NCBI GenBank assembly: GCA_002946415.1
Contig: NJPS01000011.1
Span: 124,001-188,000 of the forward strand
DNA length: 64,000 nt
DNA from: Rutstroemia sp. NJR-2017a BVV2
Lineage: Eukaryota > Ascomycota > Leotiomycetes > Helotiales > Rutstroemiaceae
Direction: 5' to 3'
Part shown: in pieces, positions 51,050 through 61,850 of the stretch
How positions within the stretch are numbered: position 1 is the stretch's first letter
Layout: each line of letters opens with the position of its first letter
The notes under the pieces: generated by a model
Database searches by the model: none
Told to the model about the DNA's origin: nothing
Seen by the model: only the letters and a program-made list of their open reading frames with translations
Made by a program: the position numbers and the translations under genes

Positions 51050-53137
51050 ATGAAGTACGTCCTGGTATCTGGAGGTACGTATTGATTATTTTCCACATTT
51101 ACGTGTTGAAACCCTTAGAAATAGTAACTGACCGTCGTGTTCAGGTGTGATTTCCGGCATTGGAAAGGGCGTAATTGGTATGTTTTGACACGGCTGCCTG
51201 GAGGAACTCAACGCAGATGCTGCGCGTTATGGTGAAAAGCATACTGATGAATTGGCTGCGACAGCCTCTTCCACCGGCTTGTTGCTCAAGACGATTGGAT
51301 TAAAGATATGTTTCGCCTGTACGATTCTGCGAGAACTCTTGAGCTGACCTCGAAAGCACGTTACGTCCATCAAGATTGATCCCTACATGAACGTCGACGC
51401 TGGAACCATGGCCCCTACCGAGTATGCACTACATTTCCTCTGCGACTAGATTCTGGACTAATGTCATGCTACGCAGACACGGAGAGGTCTTCGTTCTTGA
51501 CGACGGAGGAGAGGTCGATCTTGACCTGGGTAATTACGAACGTTACCTCAACATTACGCTCACGCGCGAAAACAACATCACAACGGGAAAAATCTATGCG
51601 CATGTCATTGAGCGTGAACGCAAGGGTGATTATCTCGGGAAAACTGTCCAAGTTGTACCACACTTGACAGATGCGATTCAGGATTGGATTGAGAGAGTTG
51701 CGAGAATCCCAGTCGATGATACCAAGGAGTCGCCTGATGTCTGCATCATTGAGTTGGGCGGTACGGTCGGTGATATCGAGAGTGCTCCATTCATTGAGGC
51801 AATGAGACAATTGAAAAGGAGAGCTGGAAAAGGAAACTTTTTACAGATTCACGTCTCTCTGGTTCCTGTCATTCAAGGCGAGCAGAAGACCAAGCCAACC
51901 CAGCAAGCCATCAGAGATGTTGGCAGAACTGGATTGGTTCCAGATCTGGTATGGTTGAATGATTGCTATGCTTGTGCAGCTCAAACGCTAACTGTCTTAG
52001 ATTGCATGCCGATGTGACGTCCCTCTTGAGCGAAGTACAATTGAAAAAATCGCAATGTTCTGTCAAGTCGAGTCTGAGCAAGTTGTTGCAGTGCACAACG
52101 TTAAATCTACATATCACGTTCCCCTTCTTTTGGAAAAGCAGGGTCTCATTACGACCATCAACAAAATCCTTAACCTCGACGGAATCCACAAAGCGAAAGC
52201 AGTTGTCGACCGAGGTCAAAGGACGTGGACAGAGTGGAAATCTCTCACGAACCAACAAGATCGTCTATTTGACGATGTTTCCATTGTCTTGGTTGGCAAA
52301 TATACCAACCTACATGATTCATATCTTAGTGTCATCAAGTCTCTGGAGCACTCAGCAATGCGCTGTGGTAAGAAGCTGAACCTTATTTGGGTTGATGCTT
52401 CCAGTCTTGAAGAAGACGCCAAACATAATAACCCAGCAGAATTCCACAAGGCATGGCATGAGGTCTGCACTGCTGATGGTATTCTCGTTCCAGGTGGTTT
52501 TGGTCATCGTGGAACGGAAGGTATGATCCAGGCTGCGAAATGGGCCCGTACCAATAAAACACCATATCTGGGCATTTGTCTCGGCATGCAGATTGCCGTG
52601 ATTGAGTATGCTCGAAATGTCTGCGGTATCACAGGTGCCAGCTCCGAGGAACTCAACGAACAGTGCCCTGACAAGGTCATTGTATACATGCCTGAAATCG
52701 ATAAAGTGAATCTGGGAGGAACCATGCGTCTTGGTATCCGACCAACAGAATTCCAGCCCGGATCGGAATGGTCTCGACTCCGCCAACTGTATGGCGAAAA
52801 GACCTCCATCAACGAGAGACATCGTCATCGCTACGAAGTCAACCCCGCCTATGTCGACCGTCTTCACACCGGCGGTCTCGAATTCGTCGGAAAGGATGAG
52901 AGTGGCCAGCGAATGGAGATTGTGGAATTGAAAGACCACCCTTGGTACGTGGGTGTGCAATTCCATCCTGAATACTTGTCCCGCGTCTTGATGCCGAGTA
53001 AACCGTATTTGGGCTTTGTCGCGGCGGCAAGTGGGTGTTTGGAGAAGGTCACGGCGGATTGTTTGAGAGATGAGTTGGCGAATAGTGTTAATGGAGTGGG
53101 TGATTTGACGAATGGGTTGAATGGTGTGAGTATATAG
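51050..53137 (+). CDS. CTP synthase
   Basis: Six exons, 51050-51074, 51145-51177, 51265-51305, 51360-51421, 51477-51948 and 52001-53137, give 589 residues, normal for fungal enzymes. It converts UTP to CTP with glutamine as the ammonia donor. N-terminal synthase domain: [20 protein letters not shown] (P-loop-like), then [33 protein letters not shown] and [13 protein letters not shown]-terminal glutamine amidotransferase domain: [23 protein letters not shown], the nucleophile Cys404 in GICLGMQ, and catalytic His533/Glu535 in FHPEY. Introns 1, 2, 4 and 5 are GT-AG. Intron 3 (51306-51359) fits only with AT and AC ends; this restores [11 protein letters not shown] without gap. The C-terminal tail ([19 protein letters not shown]) is variable in the family. 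Confidence 0.96.
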
Positions 53138-55492
53138 ATGAGGAGTTGTGTTGCGGTTGGGGGGTGATGTGGAGAATGTGGGATGTGGGAAAATCAAGAA
53201 ACAATAAAGTGGTGTTTATACTGGATGGTTTTGCTCGGATGGATGGTTGGATTGGACTGGGCTGGTCGGGTTATGTTTCTTGTGTTCTTTGAAGAACAAA
53301 ATTATGCGATATGCATTCACCTAGATGAGAGGCTGATAGCATAGCGGAATAGAATGTCTTGGCGTTGCGTTGGGAAATTCATGGGGAGGTTGTGTATGTG
53401 CATGCATGTTCTTGGTGTGTGTGCGTGCGTGTGTGCTTATATGTTAAGGTAAGTGGCCGGTAGGTGGCCATTGTCGTTACGCTTTCGCATTCGAGAGTTC
53501 GGCTGCATTGCTTGTGCTTCTGCCCCGCCCTACCCTCCACAAGTGCTGGGGGTGGACTGTGGGGTTTGATGATTGAGAAGCTCGGGTTTTGGTTCTTTTT
53601 TCCATCTTGGTTCTTGTGTCGTGTTGTGCTCTTCCATTCTTTTGCCGTCTTGGTTCTTCCGTGGGTTTGCTGTCTTGGTTCGGCTGCTTGCTTCTGGTCA
53701 AGTGGAGGTTGGGTTCGGGGCTGGGGATTAGAGGTTGTGGGGTAGAGGTTGTGGGTTAGGGATGGATGTCAAGTGGTGTTCTAATCACCAAGGGTTCTGG
53801 GTATTTTTTCGTTGTGTTTGGTTTGGTCTGGGGTGGGGGAGAAAGGGGAAGGGGAAGGGGAAGGATGAGGAGGAGGATGAGGGGAAGGGGCAGGACGAGG
53901 GGGGGAAGATGAGAGGGAGAAGATAAGGGAAGGAAAATGAGGGGAGTAGTGGGGTGTGATGGCTTTAGCTGTATTGTGGTTGGAGAAAGGAGGGGAATGG
54001 GGAAGGGGGAAGGGGGAAGAGGGAGGCTGTCCGGGTGGGATGAAAGCTAGTTGGTACGGTACGGAAATGACAGGTGGTGGGTAAGGTTTGTGGTATCTTG
54101 TTGGGGGTTCCTGTGAAGGGGAAAGGGGGAGAGGGAAGGGGGGGAGGGAAGGGGAGATGGAATGCTTGCTGATGTGGTGTAGTGGGTGAGGTGATGAACT
54201 GGTCAGCTAGTCGCTGTTCGAGCGGTCGAGTGGCTATTCCGAGTAGCTGCGCGTGCGAGAGTGTGAGAAAGTTCTCATTCCCATCTGGCAAATAGCAGTC
54301 TTACCTGCTGCCCTATCACCCCATGAAGGGTACAGACATGCTAAGTTGGAGAGAGTGATTACACTACTTTTCAGAATGCATCCAAGTCGAGCTAGGCTCT
54401 CGTTGGGTATTCTCCGGAGTGGCAGCTGGAGGTCTTGAAGGCGGAGTAGGTGCGGGGAGGGGAAGGAAAGAGGGGTTGTGTGAGAGGGAAATTGGGCTGG
54501 GGGATGGTTTGGGGAGGGGTAAGTGCTATCTTCTTTCGTTGTTAAGGTTACGGGGAGTATGGATGTGGAGGCGGTTGGCCGTGATATATATTCGTTTAGC
54601 TGGGGATAGAGAGGGGGAGTTTATTTGTTGCTTTGGTTTTCTTCCAGGTGTAATTTAGATGTGATGGGAGTGGAAAGAGGGTTTGGTTTGGTGAGGTTAG
54701 GTTGGGAGAAGGGTTACAGGTGAGAAATAAACAGCAGTGGGGAAGTGTGCGAGAATACAGATGTTCTGGATATATATGTCCCCTCTCCCACCTACATTCC
54801 ACGGTCGCAAATTGATGTTGTGTCAAGTGATATGACGTAGAAAAAGTATTAACATTCCATGCTTATGGTTGGTCACTGCGGGGTTCTTTGATCACACTCT
54901 AGGTAGTGGACCTTGCTGGGGATTATACATCCGAGCTGAGGTTGCAATATGGTGGGAGATACTGAAGTGGTTTAACATCTGTTAGACAATGTATTTTGAT
55001 GTATTTATACAAAGTCTGCATTCGGGGAAAGACTGGAAATTATCAAGCTCATGACGAAGGAGAAGTTTGGAAAGTCTCGGTGCATTAATTTTACAAGTTT
55101 CGCCCAGACATATTACATAACATTGCCCCGATAAGGTCTCTCGAGAGTTAAGTACAATACTCAGTTGATCTCCAAAGTTGGTGGACGCCTTTCTACCTTT
55201 TCTCCGAAGACAGCGCATCACGTAGCATTTGCCACCGTCCTTCCTCGCTCATCACCCCTTTTGAAATTCCCTTGCTCCGTGACATTCCATCTTACACTTT
55301 TCAACCCGTCATATTTCTATCCTATCCCATTCTTTCCTCGCCTATCCTTATTCCATATCATCTTTCTTACCTTCACCTTTACTAATCCGTATCTTTCTAT
55401 CCATCTCAGTCTTACCCTTCCTATCATTTCCCTCGCCTCCCCTCTTACTTTTCCTAGACTATCCGGCTTACCACTGCTCGTTCCGTTGCGCT
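53138..55492. other. gene-poor region with strong purine tracts
   Basis: No gene recognised. The plus strand is G-rich from the CTP synthase 3' end onward, with GGGGAAGGGGAAGG-type tracts at about 53836-53940 and 53994-54160. 55240-55510 is pyrimidine-rich. The open frames here are by-products of this skew. Confidence 0.45.
53836..54160 (+). repeat. interrupted polypurine G-rich tracts (possible G-quadruplex)
   Basis: Runs of GGGGAAGGGGAAGG and GGGAGAGGGAAGGGGGGGAGG character occur at about 53836-53940, 53994-54035 and 54117-54160, each with at least four G-runs of three or more. Confidence 0.75.
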
Positions 55493-56036
55493 TTAACTTG
55501 CCACACGTCTTTCCTGTCCTACACCACCATGGTGATTCAAACACCTAGCGATAGACTCTAGTAGATCCTTGATAGGATAAGGGTCATGATCATAGACCTG
55601 TCTGGGAAGACCTCTCAATTCGACCTCGGCAAGTGGAAGTATATGGTGCGAGGGCACTGATGAGTATGAGCAGATGTTTTGATTTTGTGATATGCATGAA
55701 GAAGGAAGAGGGGTGAGGAAGAGTATATGTATCATGTCTTGGGGTTAGTATGTGTATGAAGAAGAAGAGGAGCGGGCAAGAGTATATTGGACATGAATGC
55801 GGGGATATAGTGACAACAAGGAAGATATAACATACTGTGAGCTCTCTTAGTCAATATAATGGCGATACCGGTCAGGACGGCGGATACAATGCCAAATATT
55901 ATGGCGAGAACATCGCTAGTAGAGACTGTGAGAGAAGGAAGAACAGGTTAGCAGTTGTGAGGAAGGGTAGTGGAAGGGTAAGAAAACAAAGGCATATAGG
56001 TGGATTATGGTGGAAGGGTGAAGACTACATACCCAT
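55493..56036 (-). CDS. small single-pass membrane protein, paralogue copy 1 (about 85 residues)
   Basis: Minus-strand exons: 56033-56036 (ATG G), 55836-55925 (90 nt) and 55493-55656. Intron 1 has donor GTATGT and acceptor CACAG. Exon 2 encodes VSTSDVLAIIFGIVSAVL... ending LTKRAH: a Ser/Thr-Asp cap, one hydrophobic helix and a basic stop-transfer. Exon 3 encodes a soluble tail with HDPYPIKDLLESIARCLNHH, ending RRVAS. A later acceptor (exon from 55611) is also in phase and would shorten the tail. I do not recognise the family. Conservation of exon 2 with copies 2 and 3 (23-24 of 30 residues, exact length) and of the DLLESIAR motif with copies 3 and 4 supports it as a real gene. No function is claimed. 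Confidence 0.65.
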
Positions 56037-57776
56037 TGGTACTTCTGGTATCCGTGGTGAAGATTGGAGTGTTGTAACGTAAGAAAGACGAGATCGAAGC
56101 TGGAAATTGAAGGGAGAGTATAGACTACAAGCGTCGTTATGGGGTATTATTAGGCCTAGGTATGAGGATATATGGAAGACTGCGAAGTGGAAATGGATCC
56201 GAAAGTCGCCGCAGTGGACGAGGCTGCGAATGTGATATCTAGATCTTTGTGACCCGCTAGTTTGCTTGCAGTATAACGATGTTCACGGTGAACGATGAGG
56301 AGTATTTTCTGGGCAATTAAATAAGATTGAAAGCTGGATATTGTAAAGAGAGGATTAATGAATAAAACATGTGCGAATTGGGAATGCTACTTATACTCTC
56401 CTGACCTACGCAATTAAGGCTGGGTTTTCCATACACGCCACGCCCCAATTCTCTTCGAGATTCTTACCGGGCATAGCCTGAGGTACGCCAATAACCCTAG
56501 ATGGTGAATCTGGAAGTACGTTAGAGCCACCATGCTCTACGTCCCTCCCGCACCTAGGTCTCGTCCTCTGCATTTCCGTCCAATGAACGTACCATGGAAG
56601 CGCCACAGATTGCCATATCAAGAATAGTCTTATTTCCCACATAAATGGATTGCCATATCAAGAATAGTCTTATTTCTCACATAAATGGATTGCCATATCA
56701 AGAATAGTCTTATTTCCCACATACATGGATTGCCATATCAAGAATAGTCTTATTTCCCACATACATCCATTGCCATATCAAGAATAGTCTCTTATTTCCC
56801 ACATACATCCATTGCCATATCAAGAATAATCTCATATTTCCCACATACATCCATTGACGACGAACACGAACTAACGACTGAACAACCAATCCGAGCGTCT
56901 TTTCTTTTGCTAGTTGCTAGTTACTTGTCGCATGCTTTTGGTTCACTAGATTTGTCTAGCCAAGTGTGTCATCTCGCGGTGTGAAGAATACTGGGATCGG
57001 AGCGTGCACATAGAACATGATCGCTTCTGCCGACGAGGTAAATTTCCCAACCATAGAACATACAAGTAAATACCAGGAATTCTAACAAGAAAAGGTGCGA
57101 ATCACTTTGCTTGTACAGAGCAAACTGTTTAGTACCGAGGCGTGTACGTATACATGCACTTGTCCCTTCAAGGCGGCCTACATGATATCGACGAGGTATT
57201 TTAAAGTAGTACTAAATCAATTGGTTACTCTGTAATAAGTATTATCCATTACTTGTCCAGGTATGATGATTATATGTGGTCTACATTGCTGCCATTGCTC
57301 CCTGTTCATGTAAGATGCATTGATGCTAGGCTTTTGAGGGGTACGACTCTAGAGGGGTGTGACTTACAAGTTTGGAGGGATGCGACTTGCGACCTGCGAC
57401 TTTTGGAGGTGAGAAAGTGCGAACGGCTTTTTCGGTCTTGACTGGGCCACAATGCTTTGTGGCTTACTACAACTGTCGACAGGGATTAGTCATCCAATAG
57501 GTACCTGTTATGCCTATCCCGTTAGAACGGGATTGGTAGCAATGTTATGGATTTTGCTCCTTCCACCGCAAGACCGACAACTGTGCCAAGCAGCCTGACT
57601 AATCATACAATTCCATCCTCATATTGGAAATGCTAGTGCAACTTCATCCCTCCCTCCTTGCTTCGACTCTTCGCGATTACCTATACCTACCTATCCATCC
57701 TTAGTGAGCCTATTTCCTAGACCCCGGTCCTATCTCGTTGGACCCGTTCAGTTTATTCAACCCCACCAACCCTTTT
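56037..57776. other. intergenic with a 40-bp tandem repeat
   Basis: No gene recognised. It holds the promoter side of copy 1, the 40-bp repeat at 56609-56853 (separate entry), and the 3' flank of copy 2, which is C/T-rich at about 57640-57780. Confidence 0.45.
56609..56853. repeat. 40-42 bp tandem repeat, six copies
   Basis: Units begin ATTGCCATATCAAGAATAGT and continue CTTATTTCCCACATACATGG. They start at 56609, 56649, 56689, 56729, 56769 (42 bp) and 56811 (42 bp). The first four are nearly identical, the last two carry 2-bp insertions and a CC for GG change. Confidence 0.95.
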
Positions 57777-58782
57777 TTACCGCCCCGCGACCTCCATACT
57801 GCTCAGATTACTACACCTCATCCTTTCTCCATTATGATGCAACCATCGCGTCATGAACTCCAGTAATTTCTTAGTGGGGACGGGTCATGATAGTGCACGA
57901 GGGGATCTGTTTGATCGATATTTGATCAAAGGTAGGACAGGAATATTCTGTAGGCTGGAAGATACAATGCAACGGCGGATTGTTAGTTTTGTTATTTGGT
58001 AACATGTTAGGGATGAAATTGGAGGATAAATTGTCGTATAGGAATTATAGAGGAGAGCAGTCACCGAGTAGATAAAAACGAGAGAACTCCAAGAACAATG
58101 GTGAAAATTTGAGTAATGGGGAGAAAGTGAGAGATGACGATGTCTTTTCCAAACTCTCCTCCTACTGCTTCACAGAGTAGTAGCCGCTACTTCAAGACAG
58201 AAAATTTCGTTCTCATTCATGTTGTCTTGTATTGTAACACAAGGGTTGAACAGTGGAAATTCAGATGATGAACTTGGAGAAATTGCGGCACAGGCTGCAC
58301 AGCCCGACTGCATTCCGAGTACCACGCTAGGGAATGTATATGGGGCAGAGGATCGGAAGTCAACCAACACCGTGCCCGTAGCAAAAAAAAAGAAGGATAG
58401 GTAGAGGTAACGAAGTCGAAGTAGGGTAGATCTAGTGGAAGAGTAGAAGTGTGATGACAGTGAAGAAAGCAACGAACAATGAATTTGTAGGACATGGAAT
58501 GAGGAAGGAGAGAAGGAGAAAAGAGAAAAAGAGAGACAGCTATATGGTAGAAAGCAGGTAGTTAAAGATCAATATAACCAGAAATCAAGCAAATCAATGA
58601 ATGACATACTGTGAGATCTTTTTGTTAGTATAATGGCGATAATGCCCAACACGGCGGAAATGATACCGAATACTACAGCTAGAATATCGCTAGTAGAGAC
58701 TGTACAAAAGTTAGCAGTTAGCGGAGAACAATGAAGCAGTACCAAGACAGACATCTGCAAGAATCGAACCCTACATACCCAT
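57777..58782 (-). pseudogene. small single-pass membrane protein, paralogue copy 2, frameshifted last exon
   Basis: Minus-strand exons: 58779-58782 (ATG G), 58610-58699 (90 nt) and 57777-57906. Exon 2 encodes VSTSDILAVVFGIISAVL... LTKRSH and is intact. Exon 3 opens in the right phase (acceptor ACAG) with VHYHDPSPLRN, but the expected LLE...R-x-LHH follows one frame over: a single base is missing near 57866-57870, and the read frame meets TGA soon after. The shifted frame remains open to TAA at 57777-57779. The second intron is about 700 nt, against about 180-200 nt in copies 1 and 3, suggesting an insertion. Exon 1 and 2 could still make an anchor peptide, so loss of function is likely but not certain. 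Confidence 0.65.
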
Positions 58783-61774
58783 TGCTATTTCAAATTGTTT
58801 CGATCCACGAAAGAGATTGGTGCAAGTTCAAAGAGTTGAATCAAGATAAGATTAAACGAGACTGAGAATGGAGTAAAAGAGTCTCGGATAGATGTGAAAG
58901 TCCTTGATACTCAAGGCCGCCGGATATCGTCGAAGATTTTCGATATATTGTGTAGAATAATACTGTAGAGATGAAAGCTAACGATTTATAAGATATAGAG
59001 AGAGGAAGGCTAATGAAGTAAGAAAGACCTTCAAAGGTAAAGTCTGATGTTTATATGTAATATGCTAATTTTTGCCGTGGGAAAGAAGACAGTATATATT
59101 GTGCAAAGAAAAGCGATACTTATTTGACCAAGCCTGCACTTCCGCAATGGTTCGCATCACGCGAGAAGTGCCCACTTCTTTGTGCGACGAATAGTTGTGT
59201 TGGCTGTCCTACATATGCAGTCCAACTGGCCATAAGTTATAACATTCTACGTATAGGACTGGTAAAGTATAGTAGCTTTTGGGTTCACCCTTCAATTTGG
59301 CACTTGATCATCGATAGATACTAGGGAGAAGGTAAAGGCGCAGTTATCGCTTGGCGTATATGATATCCCACCATTCTTCAGCTCGTGCACTAATGTGGGC
59401 GAGATTCAGCAGCTGCCATTGGTTCCGGCTGTACCAGAACGCATGGGTACTTAAGGAAGATTGTAAGCAATAAATAGTAAGGGGACGGTCAGGGGACGTT
59501 GAATACCCCACGGATCTGCGTGTACGATCCCGCCATCTTTGTAATGTTTGACTACGAACCCGAAGGCTGGAAGATATTTTACCGCTAATCCGACCGGAGA
59601 ATACTGTGCAGGAGAAGTGTATAATTCAGATATCCATGTCGACCACGCTACGAGGAACGTTGACGCAACTCTACCCCCAATCCGACCAAGAAGGAATACC
59701 ACAATCAATCTGGCTGTCGCATTTTCATGTATCTGGAATGCATCCGATCCGACAAACCAGCCAGTCTTCAATCTACGTCACTAGCCAGTCTCAAATCGCA
59801 GGCACCCACTTATTGGCTGAAACCACATCGAAATAGGCCAAGTTCAAAGGTTCATACCTACGTGATGAGAGGATTCGGATACAATAGGTAGTATAAATTA
59901 TTGCAAAGCAGTAGGCACATATATTAGACAAAGTATTCAAACAAATCAGGCCAATCAAACCTCTGAACGAAGGTTTGTCTCCAGAAGCTTGGTGGGCCAG
60001 ACCATTCTTCTACAGCACAGTCTACCTAATTATTTTCGTACGAGATAGCTGAACTGTTGCCCATTAGTTGGAATGAGCCTAATCCGTAATCATTTGCATA
60101 GACAGCGAAACTCCTCGTAGGCGGTACTGAGGGAGTGCCGACGATTGGCGTACGGTATCACTCCACCGCTTATTCCTGTAACCATCACGTCGTTCACTGA
60201 CTAGCTATCACTGACTAATCGTGGGGAGAAGGGTTTGTGGCGCTTACATCTGGCTGGAATACGGTGCGTCTAGTGGTAGCACAAAGCGAAGTCCTGGTGC
60301 GGCGGGGAAAGCTGAGGTTTATAGTTCGTACGTATTATCCATTGAGGCGTTGTGCACGGATTAAACATGAGACCATGAGCGCAGTATTATTTTGCATTGC
60401 GTGCCGTCATTCACCAAAGTATTAACAACCCTAGAACTCCATCCTACGAGCTCTGGTGCTAATCAGGGGGCCTGGTCCAAACAGCCGAAGCGCTATCCGA
60501 GAGGCGTAGGTAAAAACGAACTTGTCGCGTTGACCGAGCGCATCCACCACACGCTCATACGACCCCTCGTGCGATTCTTTTTGGGATCCTTATTCCGCAC
60601 ATAGGACAAGCGGTGCCCACTATTACCCCGCAACTTCCTTCTAGTTTCGGACTTTCCAGAAGACTTCTCGTCATATTTTTCTGATTTTGTACTTAGTTGT
60701 GCAGCCATCGGGCGTCGCATGGCGTATTTTTAATAGACTCCCCTTAGTACTTCAAATCAAACGTTCATATTAACTTTGTAGGATTTATATCTTGGATCTG
60801 GTATCTTCGTTACTACCCGTCCGCACAATCTCCACGCGAAGGATTACTGCTCGGTGTATGCGCCTCATTGTGTAATGGTTCTTCGATATCCATTTCCCGG
60901 GGTCCTTGGTCGCATGCGAACATACTTTCCTTTCCCATGCGGAACTCTCCTAATTGAGAGTAGGATAAGATCTTTGGCGCATGCGATCAGTCTCAAAGTT
61001 GTCAGCGACTCATCCTTACGACCATGACAAGGCTGGAAACTTTTGTTGTACAACAGTGCCTCGGATTGAAGCGCGGTGTATCTTACTCCGAGTAATTATT
61101 CAATTCTATCGGTAGAAAGGAGCCCGAAGAATATCGGGGATGACATCAAACCGTGACCTCCGAGCTATATCAATTATCTATTCCTAATCTTTCAACATAT
61201 TCGACATTGACATTGCGCACGGTACTACTCAGTAAACTCAAGAGAGAATGATACTCGATTTTTCGGTCATCCTGTAATAACGAGGATATTATATATCTTG
61301 ATTCATCTGTAACACCACTTCCCCAGAAGTCTTTGAAAAATCATCTCAATCTCGGAATAGACTCCCGATTCTATTCATGAGTTACTCTAAACTCAATAGA
61401 ATTTCTGAGAGGCTTGCTCTGACTTCTAATTTGCGGTTTGTCGCCGCTCTTACCACCTCTGGTGCGCGTCTCAGTGCCGTCCCATTCCATTCCATCCTAG
61501 TCACATCCCATTCTAGTCACATCCCATTCTACTTTCTCATTTTCTCACCTCCATTTGGACTTCCAAACTGATGATTAGACTGGGTCCAAGTTTACATAAA
61601 ATGATTTCTCCGTACTTAGGAATCCAGAAATTACGCCAGTGAATCTTTAGTGCTTTCTGAATGTAAAGAAAGGTTATGTCACGGAGTGTTCTCCCCTTTC
61701 CATGTGATATTTCATCTCGATATACCTCTCTACTCCCCTTCTCCTATCTGGCCCGCATCACCTTGCTGTACTTT
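58783..61774. other. intergenic, no supported gene
   Basis: About 3 kb with short overlapping frames only (e.g. 59451-59771 minus, 60493-60720 minus). 61497-61528 carries two 16-bp CTAGTCACATCCCATT units. I looked for further copies of the 90-nt exon or of the DLLESIAR motif here and found none. Confidence 0.4.
61497..61528. repeat. 16-bp direct tandem duplication
   Basis: CTAGTCACATCCCATT occurs at 61497-61512 and again at 61513-61528. Confidence 0.9.
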
Positions 61775-61850
61775 TTAGCTACGCTTTGCCCCTTCATGAT
61801 CCAGGTACCTCGCGATAGACTCTATCAACGGTTGGCCGATGGGACAGTAA
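61775..61850 (-). pseudogene. orphan last exon of the small membrane protein family (copy 4)
   Basis: On the minus strand the frame ending at TAA 61775-61777 reads PIGQPLIESIARYLDHEGAK. This aligns with PIKDLLESIARCLNHH of copy 1 and PIGDLLESLARYLHH of copy 3. No 90-nt transmembrane exon is visible within the next 1.5 kb upstream, so it looks like a remnant or a copy with a diverged or displaced first part. The 5' boundary is not defined. Confidence 0.5.

Noticed and set aside
51306..51359. U12-type (minor spliceosome) explanation for the AT-AC intron
   Set aside because: The 5' end ATATGTTT lacks the TATCCTT signal, and the branch region does not match TTCCTTAAC well; a major-spliceosome AT-AC intron fits better.
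56609..56853. Regular 40-bp repeats resembling a CRISPR array
   Set aside because: The units are contiguous without variable spacers and the genome is fungal.
58170..58472. 100-codon minus-strand frame inside intron 2 of copy 2
   Set aside because: No similarity to the paralogues' tails or to a known domain; likely part of the inserted intron sequence.
58755..58772. tRNA T-arm-like GGGTTCGATTC on the minus strand
   Set aside because: It lies in intron 1 of copy 2; no cloverleaf can be drawn around it. I found no tRNA or rRNA gene in the window.
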